Origin: Aquidulcibacter sp.
Lineage (GTDB): Bacteria; Pseudomonadota; Alphaproteobacteria; Caulobacterales; Aquidulcibacteraceae
DNA: 64,000 nt
Assembly: GCA_027532555.1 (NCBI GenBank)
Contig: JAPZTJ010000002.1
Coordinates: 1 to 64,000, forward strand
Reading direction: 5' to 3'
Made by a program: the position numbers and the translations under genes
Part shown: positions 1-8,557 of the stretch, in pieces
How the letters are laid out: every line of letters begins with the position of its first letter
Numbering within the stretch: position 1 is the first letter of the stretch
Notes under the pieces: model-generated
Told to the model about the DNA's origin: nothing
The model's input: only the letters and a program-made list of their open reading frames with translations
The model's database searches: none

Positions 1-1
1 T

Positions 2-277
2 CGTAGCCAAGAGCCCGTCCAACTCGCCGTCCGCTCCGTCGTTGAACGCGCCGTTGTGGAAATGATGTCCAACATCTATGGCGTCCCAGGCGCTAGCGCT
101 TGCCAAGGTGCCTTCGGACCCAAAGGCGACCCCATGGGCCCAATCGGCAACACCGGTGCCTTCGTCCCACGCTCCGACGCCACCGCAGCCGGTGCCGCCG
201 CACGCACCAACCCAAACAACTGGAACGATACACGCGACAAAAGCGTCTCACGCTCCCTACGCGGCACAAAGAACTAG
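2..277 (+). CDS. CsgG/HfaB-family outer-membrane secretion protein, C-terminal fragment
   Basis: This is the 3' end of a gene that begins before the window; the frame is open from base 2 to the TAG at 275-277 (91 residues). The first residues read RSQEPVQLAVRSVVERAVVE, which resembles the C-terminal helix of CsgG-family proteins (curli secretion channel CsgG; holdfast-anchor protein HfaB in Caulobacter). The family forms oligomeric lipoprotein channels or anchors in the outer membrane. After the helix comes a tail rich in Gly, Pro, Ala and Asn (GPKGDPMGPIG and similar) that is longer than the CsgG core would need and probably extends from the folded channel. An ATG at 56 is internal to this frame and is unlikely to be the true start. 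A rho-independent terminator follows. Assignment rests on one short conserved segment, so the exact subfamily (CsgG or HfaB) is open. Confidence 0.6.
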   Translation, partial: RSQEPVQLAVRSVVERAVVEMMSNIYGVPGASACQGAFGPKGDPMGPIGNTGAFVPRSDATAAGAAARTNPNNWNDTRDKSVSRSLRGTKN

Positions 278-311
278 TCGTACATTCCTAGAGTTATTGA
301 CACCATGATAG

Positions 312-338
312 AGAGCGGCCCATCAAGGCCGCTCTTTT
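312..338 (+). terminator. Rho-independent terminator after the CsgG-like gene
   Basis: A perfect 9-bp stem (agagcggcc at 312-320 with ggccgctct at 327-335) closes a 6-nt loop and runs into a short T tract. It lies 35 bp after the CsgG-like stop codon on the same strand. Confidence 0.8.
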
Positions 339-446
339 CAGTTTGGGTTTCTAAACCCATCGGCTTCACCACCTTGTGATCCTTAAACAGCCAAGCGTTA
401 GCACAGACCGTCTTGAGCATTGACTGGGCCCTGCTAGTGCAGGAGC

Positions 447-932
447 ATGAAGCAATCAGGTCACGCAATCAGGCTAAAGGCACAGGTCCTTGCGATGCTC
501 TTCTACGTCGCCGCTTGCGCCCCTGCGACAAGCCCAAGTCCCGCAAAGGATAAGACAGCCATGCAAAACCCCGTCTATCACTTTGAAATTCCCGTTACAG
601 ACATGGAGCGCGCGATCCGCTTTTATCAGGACGTGCTGGGTTATGAGCTGACCCGCCAACAAGTCGATGGCTATGAAATGGCCTTCTTCCCGCGTGCCGA
701 CGGCAGGCCCGGTGCCAGTGGAGCGTTGGCAAAGGGTGATGTCTATGTGCCGTCCAAAACCGGCGCGATTATCTATTTCGATGTCCCAGATATCGACCCC
801 ATCCTAGAGAAGGCAAAAGCCCGTGGGGCAAAAATCCTTTATCCCAAGAAGTCGATTGGTGAGGCTGGCTATGTCGCGGAGATTGAGGACAGTGAAGGCA
901 ATCGCATCGCTCTCAATGCCCTCAACGACTAA
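447..932 (+). CDS. VOC (glyoxalase/bleomycin-resistance) domain protein, possibly a lipoprotein
   Basis: The VOC fold is seen from about residue 40: PVYHFEIPVTDMERAIRFY, then a second half ending EIEDSEGNRIALN, the usual beta-alpha-beta-beta-beta pattern of small metal-dependent lyases and dioxygenases or of binding proteins. The substrate cannot be told. The longer start at 447 adds a credible lipoprotein signal: basic n-region (MKQSGHAIRLK), hydrophobic AQVLAMLFYV and lipobox VAAC with Cys24, then a Ser/Pro/Ala linker. AGGAG lies only one base before this ATG. The alternative start at 561 has AAGGA about 10 bases upstream and would give a cytoplasmic 123-residue VOC protein. I keep the long form because the signal and linker are too well formed to be chance, but the start is undecided. 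Confidence 0.75.
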   Translation: MKQSGHAIRLKAQVLAMLFYVAACAPATSPSPAKDKTAMQNPVYHFEIPVTDMERAIRFYQDVLGYELTRQQVDGYEMAFFPRADGRPGASGALAKGDVYVPSKTGAIIYFDVPDIDPILEKAKARGAKILYPKKSIGEAGYVAEIEDSEGNRIALNALND

Positions 933-933
933 G

Positions 934-966
934 GCGCGGCAGGTGCATTATGCAGGCCTGCCGCGC
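934..966. terminator. Hairpin between convergent genes (bidirectional terminator-like)
   Basis: GCGCGGCAGG (934-943) pairs with CCTGCCGCGC (957-966); the interior adds a second short palindrome (TGCA-TTA-TGCA) with a GG bulge. It sits just after the VOC stop codon and before the convergent yqiK stop. There is no clear T tract on either strand, so termination is inferred from position and stem strength. Confidence 0.5.
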
Positions 967-983
967 GCCGATGACTAGATGAC

Positions 984-2681
984 TTAAGAGTCTTTCTCCT
1001 CCTTTGCCTGACCCGCCTCGCCTTCTTGAAGCAGACCCGCCAAGCCTAATTGGGCAGGACCACCGCTTCCAAGGCCCACCTCTTTCAAAATGGAGTCGAT
1101 CAAAGGCGCTTGAGCACGGTAGCGCATGGCACTTTGCACCACTTGGTCAGCCAGATTGCCATTGCCCTGCGCTTGTTCTCCCGACGAACCTGTCGGCCCA
1201 GTCAGGCCAGACACATCGACCACTCTGATCGAGTCGATGTTTTTCAAAGGCTCGACCGACGCGGCTATGATCTGATCCAACTTGGCAATGAGGGACTCGC
1301 GAATCCGCATCGCAACTTGTTCAGCACTCATGACATTGGCGGCTTCGTTGATGGCGCGTTCGCCTTCGGCCTGCACCGCAAAGCGCTTCGCATCTGCCTC
1401 TGCCCGGATAGAAATCGCCTCAGCCTCACCCATCGCAATCAGCTTGGCGGCCTCCGCACGGTCTGTCGCAGCGATCTTCTCTGCTTCGGCTCCGACCTTT
1501 ACCCCAATGGCATCACGTTCAGCTAAGCGAGCTGCTTCGATCAGTTCAATGGCGCGGTTACGCTCAGCCACTTCGGTCTCTTGGACGGTTTTGACCTGCT
1601 CTTCAGCGCGGATCGCAATGGCACGAGCCTTGTTGGCGTCGGCTTTGGCAACACTTTCTTCCTTCGACTTATTGGCAATCGCGATCTGACGATCTTGCTC
1701 GGCAAGTTCCAAGGAGCGCTTCTTTTCAAGCTCAGCGGTTTCGGTGGCCCGCAAAGATTCAATCTGGCGCTGACGGTTGGCTTGTTCTTTGGCGATGCGT
1801 TCTTGCTCGATATCGCGTTCAGCTGCAATTTTGGCCGATTCTGACTCCCGCGACTTCTCGGCAGTCACGAGGGCAACTTCGGCGGCTTGCTGAGCACGCA
1901 TGGTCTGGATTTCGCGCTGCTGACTTAGCGTGGCGGCTTCCTCCTCCCGCTTGATTTCCAAAGAGCGCTTTTGGGTCTCCAAGTTCTGGCGTTCGATTTC
2001 GACCCGTGTGTTGGTCTCGATATCGTTGCGCATTTTCCGACGCATTTCGATTTCTTCGGTCAGCTTCGTTAGACCTTCAGCGTCGAACGCATTGTCTGGG
2101 TTGAAGAATTCCCGTGGAGTTTGATCCAAGCCGGTCAGCGACACGGTTTCAAGTTCCAGACCATTCTTGGTAAGGTCCTCAGTCACAGCTTGTTGCACCT
2201 TCTGGACGAACTGGGTGCGCTGCTCGTGCAACTCGTTCATGGTAAGCTCAGCTGCAACCGAGCGCAGCGCATCGACAAACTTACCTTCGATCAGTTCTTT
2301 CAACTCCTGTGGTGCCATGGTGCGGCGGCCTAGGGTTTGGGCAGCAGCGGAGATTGCCTCCCGGTTTGGGGCCACGCGAACATAAAATTCCGCCAGAACA
2401 TCAACGCGCATCCGGTCCTTAGTAATCAAAGCCTGCTCGCTGTTGCGCGTTACTTCAAGGCGCAAGGTCGCCATATTCACGGGAATGGTCTCGTGGAGAA
2501 CCGGCAAAACGAGCGCGCCTCCATTGACCACAACACTTTCACCGCCGAGCCCTGTCCGTACAAAGCTGGTTTCCTTAGAGGCGCGCTTGTAAAGGCGGGC
2601 GACCAGCACCCCGAACAAGATAAACAGCGCCAGCCCAACAACGACGAGGCCCAAAATTTCATAAAGTGCAGAATTAAACAT
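984..2681 (-). CDS. yqiK: Flotillin-like SPFH-domain membrane protein (YqiK type)
   Basis: A 565-residue flotillin. The N-terminal helix (about residues 5-28, ALYEILGLVVVGLALFILF) anchors it in the inner membrane. The SPFH/PHB domain follows to about residue 190, then a long Ala/Glu/Arg-rich coiled coil (about 200-440; many EIERQ, AERDAIG and AEAEKIAA segments) and a C-terminal oligomerisation region. Flotillins assemble into large oligomers that organise membrane microdomains. The start at 2681 (MFNSALYE) is chosen because AGGAAGG lies upstream at good spacing; an ATG 57 bases further up has no such signal and would add a charged leader before the membrane helix. It is the second gene after yqiJ, the same pairing as in Enterobacteria. 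Its 3' end converges on the VOC gene. Confidence 0.9.
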   Translation of the reverse strand: MFNSALYEILGLVVVGLALFILFGVLVARLYKRASKETSFVRTGLGGESVVVNGGALVLPVLHETIPVNMATLRLEVTRNSEQALITKDRMRVDVLAEFYVRVAPNREAISAAAQTLGRRTMAPQELKELIEGKFVDALRSVAAELTMNELHEQRTQFVQKVQQAVTEDLTKNGLELETVSLTGLDQTPREFFNPDNAFDAEGLTKLTEEIEMRRKMRNDIETNTRVEIERQNLETQKRSLEIKREEEAATLSQQREIQTMRAQQAAEVALVTAEKSRESESAKIAAERDIEQERIAKEQANRQRQIESLRATETAELEKKRSLELAEQDRQIAIANKSKEESVAKADANKARAIAIRAEEQVKTVQETEVAERNRAIELIEAARLAERDAIGVKVGAEAEKIAATDRAEAAKLIAMGEAEAISIRAEADAKRFAVQAEGERAINEAANVMSAEQVAMRIRESLIAKLDQIIAASVEPLKNIDSIRVVDVSGLTGPTGSSGEQAQGNGNLADQVVQSAMRYRAQAPLIDSILKEVGLGSGGPAQLGLAGLLQEGEAGQAKEEKDS

Positions 2682-2741
2682 CTCGCTTTCCTTCCTATGC
2701 TTTGCTTGGAAACAGGTTTCAGATTTTGGATGACCCAATGC

Positions 2742-3398
2742 TTATCGGGTAAGCAGGGGCGTCGCGCTTGTGGCGTAGTAATGATGGTCGGCCCGCTGCG
2801 TGAGCAGCACGTCTTGCCCCTCGCTCAGGGTTTCCTCGGCCCCAGCAGGTTCAACCATGACATAATGGTTTTGACCAAACTGGTCGCGGACCCGTGCTTG
2901 AGCAGGCGAGCCGCGCTTGGCTTCGCCCAATGTGATAGACGCTGTGAGTCCAACGAGATCCTGTTTGGACAGTGCAGTGGTCTCAGTCTTAGGCATCAAG
3001 CGGCCCAAGAACCCCCCAATCCAGCGTGTTCCCGGTACTGCGCCCAAAAGGGCTAATGGTGCTGCAACACCCATCGACAATATCTGACCACTCATAGCGA
3101 ATGACGCCTGTTGGACCGCAAGGCCCGTTAAGCCAAAGACAGCACAAGCGGTCGCGAAGAACAGGGTAAAGGGCAAGCGGCCAACATTAAGGTAGCCCAA
3201 AATGCCACCGTCAGAACCGGTCGCATCCCCTTGGCCATCAAGGGAATCTAGACCGGTCGCGTCCACGGACGAGAGGCCCATTAGGAGAAGAATAACCTCA
3301 ACCGCGCATAGTGCGACAGTCAGCAGGAGCGCGCTGTAAAACAGCACATTTTGACCCAAAAACAAATCAATCAACATCAATTTGCGTGCGACGGTCAC
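2742..3398 (-). CDS. yqiJ: NfeD/OB-fold-like membrane protein partnering flotillin (YqiJ type)
   Basis: About 218 residues. Membrane segments are seen near residues 18-40 (ALLLTVALCAVEVILLLMG), 74-95 and 102-120, followed by a soluble C-terminal domain (about 140-218) rich in beta strands (GLTASITLGEAKRG, QNHYVMVEPAG, QDVLLTQRADHHYYA) consistent with the OB fold of YqiJ/NfeD proteins. NfeD-type proteins are encoded beside flotillins and are thought to work with them at the membrane. It lies 60 bp upstream of yqiK on the same strand. The annotated start is a GTG at 3398; an in-frame ATG at 3377 (MLIDLFLG) would give a more typical YqiJ N-terminus, and the choice is uncertain. Confidence 0.8.
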   Translation of the reverse strand: MTVARKLMLIDLFLGQNVLFYSALLLTVALCAVEVILLLMGLSSVDATGLDSLDGQGDATGSDGGILGYLNVGRLPFTLFFATACAVFGLTGLAVQQASFAMSGQILSMGVAAPLALLGAVPGTRWIGGFLGRLMPKTETTALSKQDLVGLTASITLGEAKRGSPAQARVRDQFGQNHYVMVEPAGAEETLSEGQDVLLTQRADHHYYATSATPLLTR

Positions 3399-3500
3399 CG
3401 CCCCGATAAACCGCCATCTCCACAGCCCTATTGATAATCATCCCTGAATAGGCTGCAAGAGGTTGCGTGCAAATATCGTCGTTAAAAGCTTGAAACGGTG

Positions 3501-3854
3501 CTAAACCTTGGCGAGTTCGTCGGCGACTTCTTCGCTGGAGGCCTCTTGTGTGTGCAGCGCTTCACGCTCTTGCTGCAGGACGCGGAAGACGCGCGCCAGA
3601 TATTCTTGCGTCCAAGCGCCACGTTCGTCAGCCTGTTGCTTGGTCGGCGTGAAGGTTTCGATTTCCTGCCGCGTCAGCACACCCGATTGCTCCAGCAAGC
3701 GCTCCAACGTGTCCGTTCGCTCGCGCACCACTGCCAATTCCTGGGCCAGTACCAGAACGATATTGGTCAAGCGCTCAATATCGGTCTCCAGGAAATAAGG
3801 CCGCTTACCTTTCGATTTAGCGCCAGCGAGGGCGAGCGGATCAATCTTGCTCAT
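3501..3854 (-). CDS. Small conserved-looking coiled-coil protein of unknown function
   Basis: A 117-residue soluble protein starting MSKIDPLALAG. A short basic N-terminus is followed by a helical, Leu/Glu-rich segment (DIERLTNIVLVLAQELAVVRE) typical of a coiled coil, then a Thr/Gln-rich hinge and a second helix. I recognise no domain. The start at 3854 overlaps the methyltransferase stop through ATGA, so the two are translationally coupled. An upstream in-frame ATG at 3878 lies inside the methyltransferase and is less likely. The coupling suggests a partner or accessory role for the methyltransferase, which is inference only. Confidence 0.7.
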   Translation of the reverse strand: MSKIDPLALAGAKSKGKRPYFLETDIERLTNIVLVLAQELAVVRERTDTLERLLEQSGVLTRQEIETFTPTKQQADERGAWTQEYLARVFRVLQQEREALHTQEASSEEVADELAKV

Positions 3855-5086
3855 TTCACCGCTCCCACCACATGCCAAGCGGCCTTGCGGCCATAATCTT
3901 CTTGCTTGGTATCTTTAGCAGCCTGTGGGAACACGTCTGGGTCAACTACTGCCGCGACACCGCTATGCATCAGCTTATCGCGCGCGAAACCTGCCGACAC
4001 CATCCAGCTGTCGAGATCGACTTCGTGCATTTTGGTCCAGAACGGCTCATTATTGTAGAAGGCATCCCAATCGCGCATGGCCTGCTCAAAAAAGGGCATT
4101 TCAGGGGTGTATTGCGGTTGCTCCACATGGAAAACGATCCCGCCGGGCTTCAACAGGCGGTGCGTTTCGGCAAAGATTTTCGGCATGGACGCATACGAAG
4201 TCTCGTGTAGGAACATACATGAGTGGATCATGTCAAAGCTCTCATCGGCGAGATCGGATAGGTCGCTGACATCGCCTTGCACAAAACTGATATTGTCTAC
4301 GCCCATGGTTTTGGCCCGGGCCAAACCGTAGCGCAGCATGGGTGCGCCGACGTCTATCGCCACCACTTCGGCGTCAGGGAACGCTTGGGCAATTGGCAAC
4401 ACATTGTGGCCAAGCCCTGCTCCAATATCGAGTATGCGCTTGGGCTTTAAGTCCGGAAGCGTCTCTTTCACCCAAGCGGCAATAGCCTGCCCACCACCAT
4501 CATTATAGCGCCCCAGCATACCCCCGGTGGTGGCAAAGATGCCAATGTCATAATTGCAGGGACCAGTTACATCGCCATCGGTTAATTCCGTGTGGTAGCT
4601 GCCGGGCATGCAATGATGATCAATCGCCTCGACATAGCGTGGCAAGGGCAAGTCGGGATTGAGCTTCAGACGCTGATCATGTTCTGTCAGGGCCTTGGCC
4701 TTCGCGTTGAGTTGGTCTGCTTGGCGAAGCGTAACCCAACGACCAGCTTGTTGACGGGTTTCCATTGTGGCGCGACGCAGCGCACTCCACCATTGGAACA
4801 GGGAGTCCTTCAAGAGCGCCTTGCGCACTTCGTGGCGGTCCTTAAAACCGCGCCCATTGGCCGCGACGAATTTGGGTTCTACGCGGGCGTCAAAAGCCTC
4901 TTTTACGCCCGGCATAATCTGGGTCGACAGATGACGGTTCATATGCGCCAAGAAGTTGAAGCGTGAAATTTCGTCATGACTCAACTGCGGATACATCCCA
5001 TGTTGGCCGACAACCCGGTAATCAGGCGGCCCATCATAGGCGCGGGAAGGCTCTGCTTTGGGCTTATCGCTTACGAGACTGGACAT
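3851..5086 (-). CDS. Class I SAM-dependent methyltransferase with N-terminal extension
   Basis: 411 residues. The C-terminal half is a class I methyltransferase: motif I ILDIGAGLGHN, acidic strand-2 end VVAIDVGAPML, then VQGDVSDLSD, SFDMIHSCMFLHE and LKPGGIVFHVEQP. The first 180 residues (start MSSLVSDKPK) contain no motif I recognise and are likely helical; they may give substrate specificity. The acceptor is unknown. The start at 5086 is preceded by TAGGAGATGTTAGC, a clear ribosome site. The frame stays open up to 5530, but that stretch is antisense to the neighbouring SDR and is not coding. The gene is divergent from the SDR at 5199 and coupled to the small protein downstream. Confidence 0.85.
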   Translation of the reverse strand: MSSLVSDKPKAEPSRAYDGPPDYRVVGQHGMYPQLSHDEISRFNFLAHMNRHLSTQIMPGVKEAFDARVEPKFVAANGRGFKDRHEVRKALLKDSLFQWWSALRRATMETRQQAGRWVTLRQADQLNAKAKALTEHDQRLKLNPDLPLPRYVEAIDHHCMPGSYHTELTDGDVTGPCNYDIGIFATTGGMLGRYNDGGGQAIAAWVKETLPDLKPKRILDIGAGLGHNVLPIAQAFPDAEVVAIDVGAPMLRYGLARAKTMGVDNISFVQGDVSDLSDLADESFDMIHSCMFLHETSYASMPKIFAETHRLLKPGGIVFHVEQPQYTPEMPFFEQAMRDWDAFYNNEPFWTKMHEVDLDSWMVSAGFARDKLMHSGVAAVVDPDVFPQAAKDTKQEDYGRKAAWHVVGAVK

Positions 5087-5198
5087 GCTAACATCTCCTA
5101 GACCACACCCTGTGGCCATTTCACTTCTAAATGATATACCTATTGCCAGATGAAAAGAGCGTGGCAACCTGTCGCACAACATTTTTCCGGAGATCACT

Positions 5199-6041
5199 AT
5201 GGCAGACAAGCGTTTCTTAGGCAAAACAGCGGTTGTCACAGGTTCAGGACGACGCAAAGGCTTGGGCGAAGCGATTGTGCGCAGGTTAGCAGCAGAAGGG
5301 GCGAACATCGTTCTGTCAGACATTGGTCGCGCTCGTGATGCAGCCACTGCCGCCGAACATGTCGGCCAAGAAGATGAGATGGCAGCCATTGCGCAAGAGA
5401 TTGCTGAGATGGGCGTCGGCGTTACCACGAAGGCTTGCGACGTGCGCATCCCTTCTGAAGTCGATGCACTGGCGCAGCATGCAGTCGACACCTTCGGCAG
5501 CCTCGACATTTGGGTCAATAATGCCGGCATCGGTTATATCATGAAGCCATTGTTGGAGGTCACCGAAGGCGACTGGGATGCCGTGATCGACGTTAATTTG
5601 AAGGGGTGCTTTTTCGGTGTTCAAGCCGCTGCCAAGCGCATGATTGCGGCGGGCAAAGGTGGGCGCATCATTAATATTGCAAGCCAAGCGGCCAAGTCAG
5701 GCTTTCCCCATGCCCAAGCCTATACCTCGTCCAAGCATGGTCTGGTTGGGTTGGCACGCTCTGCCGCTGTTGAACTGGGAGCCCATCAGATCACGGTCAA
5801 TAATGTCTGCCCAAACCATGTCACCACCGGGCTAGGCGCTTGGCAGAATGAGTATTTCTCCAAAGTTGTGGGTGCAGCCTCGGTGGAGGACTATCTCAAG
5901 GCGATGGCAGCCCGCATTCCCTTAGGGCGACCTGGCCTACCTGAAGATACGGCTGCGGCCGTCGCCTTCCTTTGTAGCGCCGACGCTGTCTATATTACCG
6001 GCGAAAGCATGAACGTATCGGGCGGAGAAGAGCCCCACTAA
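5199..6041 (+). CDS. Short-chain dehydrogenase/reductase (SDR)
   Basis: 280 residues with the classical SDR Rossmann fold. The nucleotide-binding loop is TGSGRRKGLG (residues 14-23), two residues longer than the usual TGxxxGxG. NNAG is at 107-110 and the catalytic Ser162, Tyr175 and Lys179 (YTSSK) are present. The extra acidic segment near residues 45-65 (AAEHVGQEDEMAA) lengthens the region after strand 2. The C-terminus GESMNVSGGEEP is the usual SDR tail. Oxidoreductase of an alcohol/ketone pair with NAD(P)H; substrate unknown. The start has CCGGAG upstream. The VOC gene begins immediately after the TAA stop, so the two form an operon. Confidence 0.9.
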   Translation: MADKRFLGKTAVVTGSGRRKGLGEAIVRRLAAEGANIVLSDIGRARDAATAAEHVGQEDEMAAIAQEIAEMGVGVTTKACDVRIPSEVDALAQHAVDTFGSLDIWVNNAGIGYIMKPLLEVTEGDWDAVIDVNLKGCFFGVQAAAKRMIAAGKGGRIINIASQAAKSGFPHAQAYTSSKHGLVGLARSAAVELGAHQITVNNVCPNHVTTGLGAWQNEYFSKVVGAASVEDYLKAMAARIPLGRPGLPEDTAAAVAFLCSADAVYITGESMNVSGGEEPH

Positions 6042-6443
6042 ATGAGGGGTTCCAAAGTGATCTTATCCGCGATTTCGATCCTAGTTGCCGACTATGATGA
6101 GGCCATCTCTTGGTATTGCTCGAAGCTGGGCTTTGAGCTGATCGTCGATACGCCAATGGGTGTCGGGAAACGGTGGGTGGTTGTAGCACCAATTGCTGAA
6201 GCGCAAACACGCATCATCTTGGCGAAAGCATCTGGACCCGAACAAACCGCTTTGATCGGGCGGCAAATGGGAGGTCGCGTCGGCTTCTTCCTGCAGACGG
6301 ATGCGTTTGACGATACTTATGCAAGAATGGTTGAAGCTGGCGTTGTTTTCCGTGAAGAACCGCGTAGTGAGCCCTACGGAAAAGTCGTGGTCTTCGAAGA
6401 TTGTTATGGCAATGGCTGGGACCTCATTCAGCCCGCCGATTAG
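6042..6443 (+). CDS. VOC (glyoxalase-like) domain protein
   Basis: 133 residues, one VOC domain: ISILVADYDEAISWYCSKLGF at the N-terminus, VGFFLQTDAFDDTYARM in the middle and VVVFEDCYGNGWDLIQP at the end. The family includes lyases, epimerases and dioxygenases that bind a divalent metal, and also non-catalytic binding proteins. The ATG directly abuts the TAA of the upstream SDR, which implies a common transcript and suggests the two act on related substrates. The last 20 bp overlap the 3' end of the convergent acyltransferase. Confidence 0.85.
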   Translation: MRGSKVILSAISILVADYDEAISWYCSKLGFELIVDTPMGVGKRWVVVAPIAEAQTRIILAKASGPEQTALIGRQMGGRVGFFLQTDAFDDTYARMVEAGVVFREEPRSEPYGKVVVFEDCYGNGWDLIQPAD

Positions 6444-7509
6444 CGCCTCGGATCCACAAGCGGGCTGGTTCCTCGATCAAATAGTGAGCGCACGCTGCAA
6501 CCAGCATTAAGATGCCGGTCATCACCAAAATCGTCACTGGATTGATCGGAATGGGCATGCCCAAAACGCCTGCGAGATTTTGGAAAGCCATAAAAATAGG
6601 CACATGCAGGATGAAAATGGCATAAGACCAGCCGCCAAGTTTCACCATCAGCGGCGCATCCAATCCCGTTCCGACGCCAGATTCTGGTTTTGTGACATCA
6701 CGAGCGGCAAGTCCTAGGACCAAGAGGGCCCCACCCAGCGCCACCAGTCCGGTAGTGAGCGCAAAGAAGGCGCTAGCGACAGCAATCAGCGCCCCGAGAA
6801 GGACCGTGCGAAAGGCGTCTCGCGCATTCAAATTCCAAGTCTCAAACAGGACACGGGCCGCGACACCAACGAACATCACGGATGCCCCACGCAAGATGCC
6901 CAGATCAGCGGTCGACTGGGTCATGGTGCGACCGAGAAGGACGCGGAACCCCAGATCGATGAGTAAGACCAATGCTACGGCTAGCGTGAGCAACATTATA
7001 GGGCGACTTCTGAAAGCGGACGCGCAGGCTAGAAAGGCAGGGAACAGCAGGTAACCGAAAAATTCCGCACTGATAGTTCAGCCGGGGAAATTCCAAACGC
7101 CGGCACCCGGCACACCCCATGCTTGGACCAGAAGGATGTTGGCAATAAGACCAAGGCCTGTAAAGTTGCGCGCTTCATCGCCTTTCCCAACCAGATGGGC
7201 AGCAAGCACCAAACCGAACAGAATAGCCAAAGCCAAAAGGTGCAAAGGATAAAGCCGGGCGATGCGGGCTCGCAAGAAGGTTGGGAAATGAAACTTTGCC
7301 TTGCTCCTCGCCCAGTAAATATGAGTCAAGACAAAGCCCGAAAGTACAAAGAAGATATCAACCCGCGCGACGCCCGCCTTCATAATCGGCCAAGAACCAA
7401 AACCCGCATGGTCGTACATATCGCCGAGATGGAAGACCGCGATCCAAATCGACAGTAGGAATCTAAGCCCGGTTAAACTGTCGAACGTTTCAGGACGCGA
7501 CTGGGTCAA
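6424..7509 (-). pseudogene. Acyltransferase family 3 (OatA/WecH-like), interrupted by one in-frame TGA
   Basis: The frame from 7509 to 6424 would encode a 361-codon integral membrane acyltransferase, apart from one TGA at 7078-7080. Upstream of the stop: FDSLTGLRFLLSIWIAVFHL (membrane helix with the family's His), VDIFFVLSGFVLTHIYW and the RIARLYPLH motif. Downstream in the same frame: TISAEFFGYLLFPAFLA, several helices and YLIEEPARLW at the C-terminus. Family members have a Trp just before this (S/T)-x-S-x-E segment, so a TGG-to-TGA change explains the break. Both halves keep the pattern of a functional gene, so the event is recent, or it is a sequencing error, or read-through occurs. Members transfer acyl groups to sugars or peptidoglycan. 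The 3' end overlaps the VOC gene. Confidence 0.85.
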
Positions 7510-7669
7510 AACACTTTTCCAATAAGATTTTCTAAAACGGTGGGAACCTACCTCGCACTGAAAAGTGCCCGTCTGACTGCATCATCATGAGGCGGCGGCA
7601 CGACCTTGACAAGGCAGGAACTGGGCGGCACGTCTCAGGTCTTGTTCTCGCGGACTAAAGGCTCTGCTC

Positions 7670-8557
7670 ATGACCGTCATTCCTTCCCACTTCAGTTGGC
7701 CTAATGGCACCAAATTGGCCATATCCCTTGTGATCAATGTGGAAGAAGGCGCAGAGCAAAATATTCGTGATGGCGACAAGGGTCCTGAGCCTGTGGATGA
7801 ATTGGGTGCCGTGCCCAATCGTCCCATGCGTGTCTATGGCAATGAGAGCAATTATCAATATGGCGTCAAAGCTGGCTGGCCGCGTATCCGCGATCTATTT
7901 GACACCTATCGTTTCGCACCCACCATCACAGCAGCGGCCTTAGCGCTTGAGCGTGCACCGGAAATCGCCGCCGATATTGTCGCCCGAAACTGGGAGGTGG
8001 CTGCTCACGGTTATCGCTGGAGCCATCAGTTTTGGATGGATGAAGAGAAGGAACGCGCCTTCATCACCAAAGCGCGCGACTCGCTTCTGAAAACGACGGG
8101 CCAGAGGCCGCAGGGATGGCTCTCGCGCTATCTACTGACTGACCAAACGCGGCGAATTTTGGCCGAAGAAGGCTTCACCTACCATATGGACGATTATTCC
8201 GGGGACATGCCCTTCTGGGACAGCGTTGAGACTGCACAAGGGATCAAGCCAATGCTGATCACGCCTTATGCCATCGACACCAATGACATGAAAATGTGGG
8301 TCGCTCCGGCCATGCAACCGTGGGATTGGGCAGAATATGCCATCCAAAGCTTTGACGCTTTGTTGGCGGAAGCACGACGCGGGCAAGCGCGGGTTCTCAA
8401 TATCGGCCTGCACCTGCGAATTGTTGGCCGCCCTGGCCGAATTGGCGCTTTGGACCGGATTCTTGCCCATATCAAAGCGCATGAGGATGAGGTCTTCATT
8501 GCCGGCCGGAATACATTGGCGCAGGCGTTTGAATCACAAGTCCCCTTTAGCGCATGA
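7670..8557 (+). CDS. Polysaccharide deacetylase-fold hydrolase (PuuE allantoinase-like)
   Basis: 295 residues of the NodB/CE4 fold in its PuuE-like form: the N-terminus LAISLVINVEEGAE, PRPMRVYG-like NRPMRVYGNES, the helix AALALERAPEIAADIVARNWEVAAHGYRW, and QRPQGWLSRYLL, LTDQTRRILAEEGFTYHMDDY and a C-terminal IGLHLRIVGRPGR. PuuE-type proteins hydrolyse allantoin or related amides rather than chitin-like polymers. The first metal Asp of canonical CE4 enzymes is replaced in this subgroup (NVEEG). No purine-degradation gene is nearby, so the substrate is uncertain. It stands alone, with the M16 protease downstream on the same strand. Confidence 0.8.
   Translation: MTVIPSHFSWPNGTKLAISLVINVEEGAEQNIRDGDKGPEPVDELGAVPNRPMRVYGNESNYQYGVKAGWPRIRDLFDTYRFAPTITAAALALERAPEIAADIVARNWEVAAHGYRWSHQFWMDEEKERAFITKARDSLLKTTGQRPQGWLSRYLLTDQTRRILAEEGFTYHMDDYSGDMPFWDSVETAQGIKPMLITPYAIDTNDMKMWVAPAMQPWDWAEYAIQSFDALLAEARRGQARVLNIGLHLRIVGRPGRIGALDRILAHIKAHEDEVFIAGRNTLAQAFESQVPFSA

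Noticed and set aside
2337..3056. 239-codon plus-strand frame opposite yqiJ-yqiK
   Set aside because: It spans two real genes on the other strand, has no recognisable domain and follows from codon bias on the complementary strand.
5087..5530. Open frame extending the methyltransferase upstream to 5530
   Set aside because: It is antisense to the first part of the SDR, has no ribosome site, and the ATG at 5086 has a perfect AGGAG.
7078..7080. TGA read as tryptophan by a variant code
   Set aside because: Several genes in the window end in TGA in the normal way, for example the junction at 19077-19079, and Trp is coded by TGG throughout.
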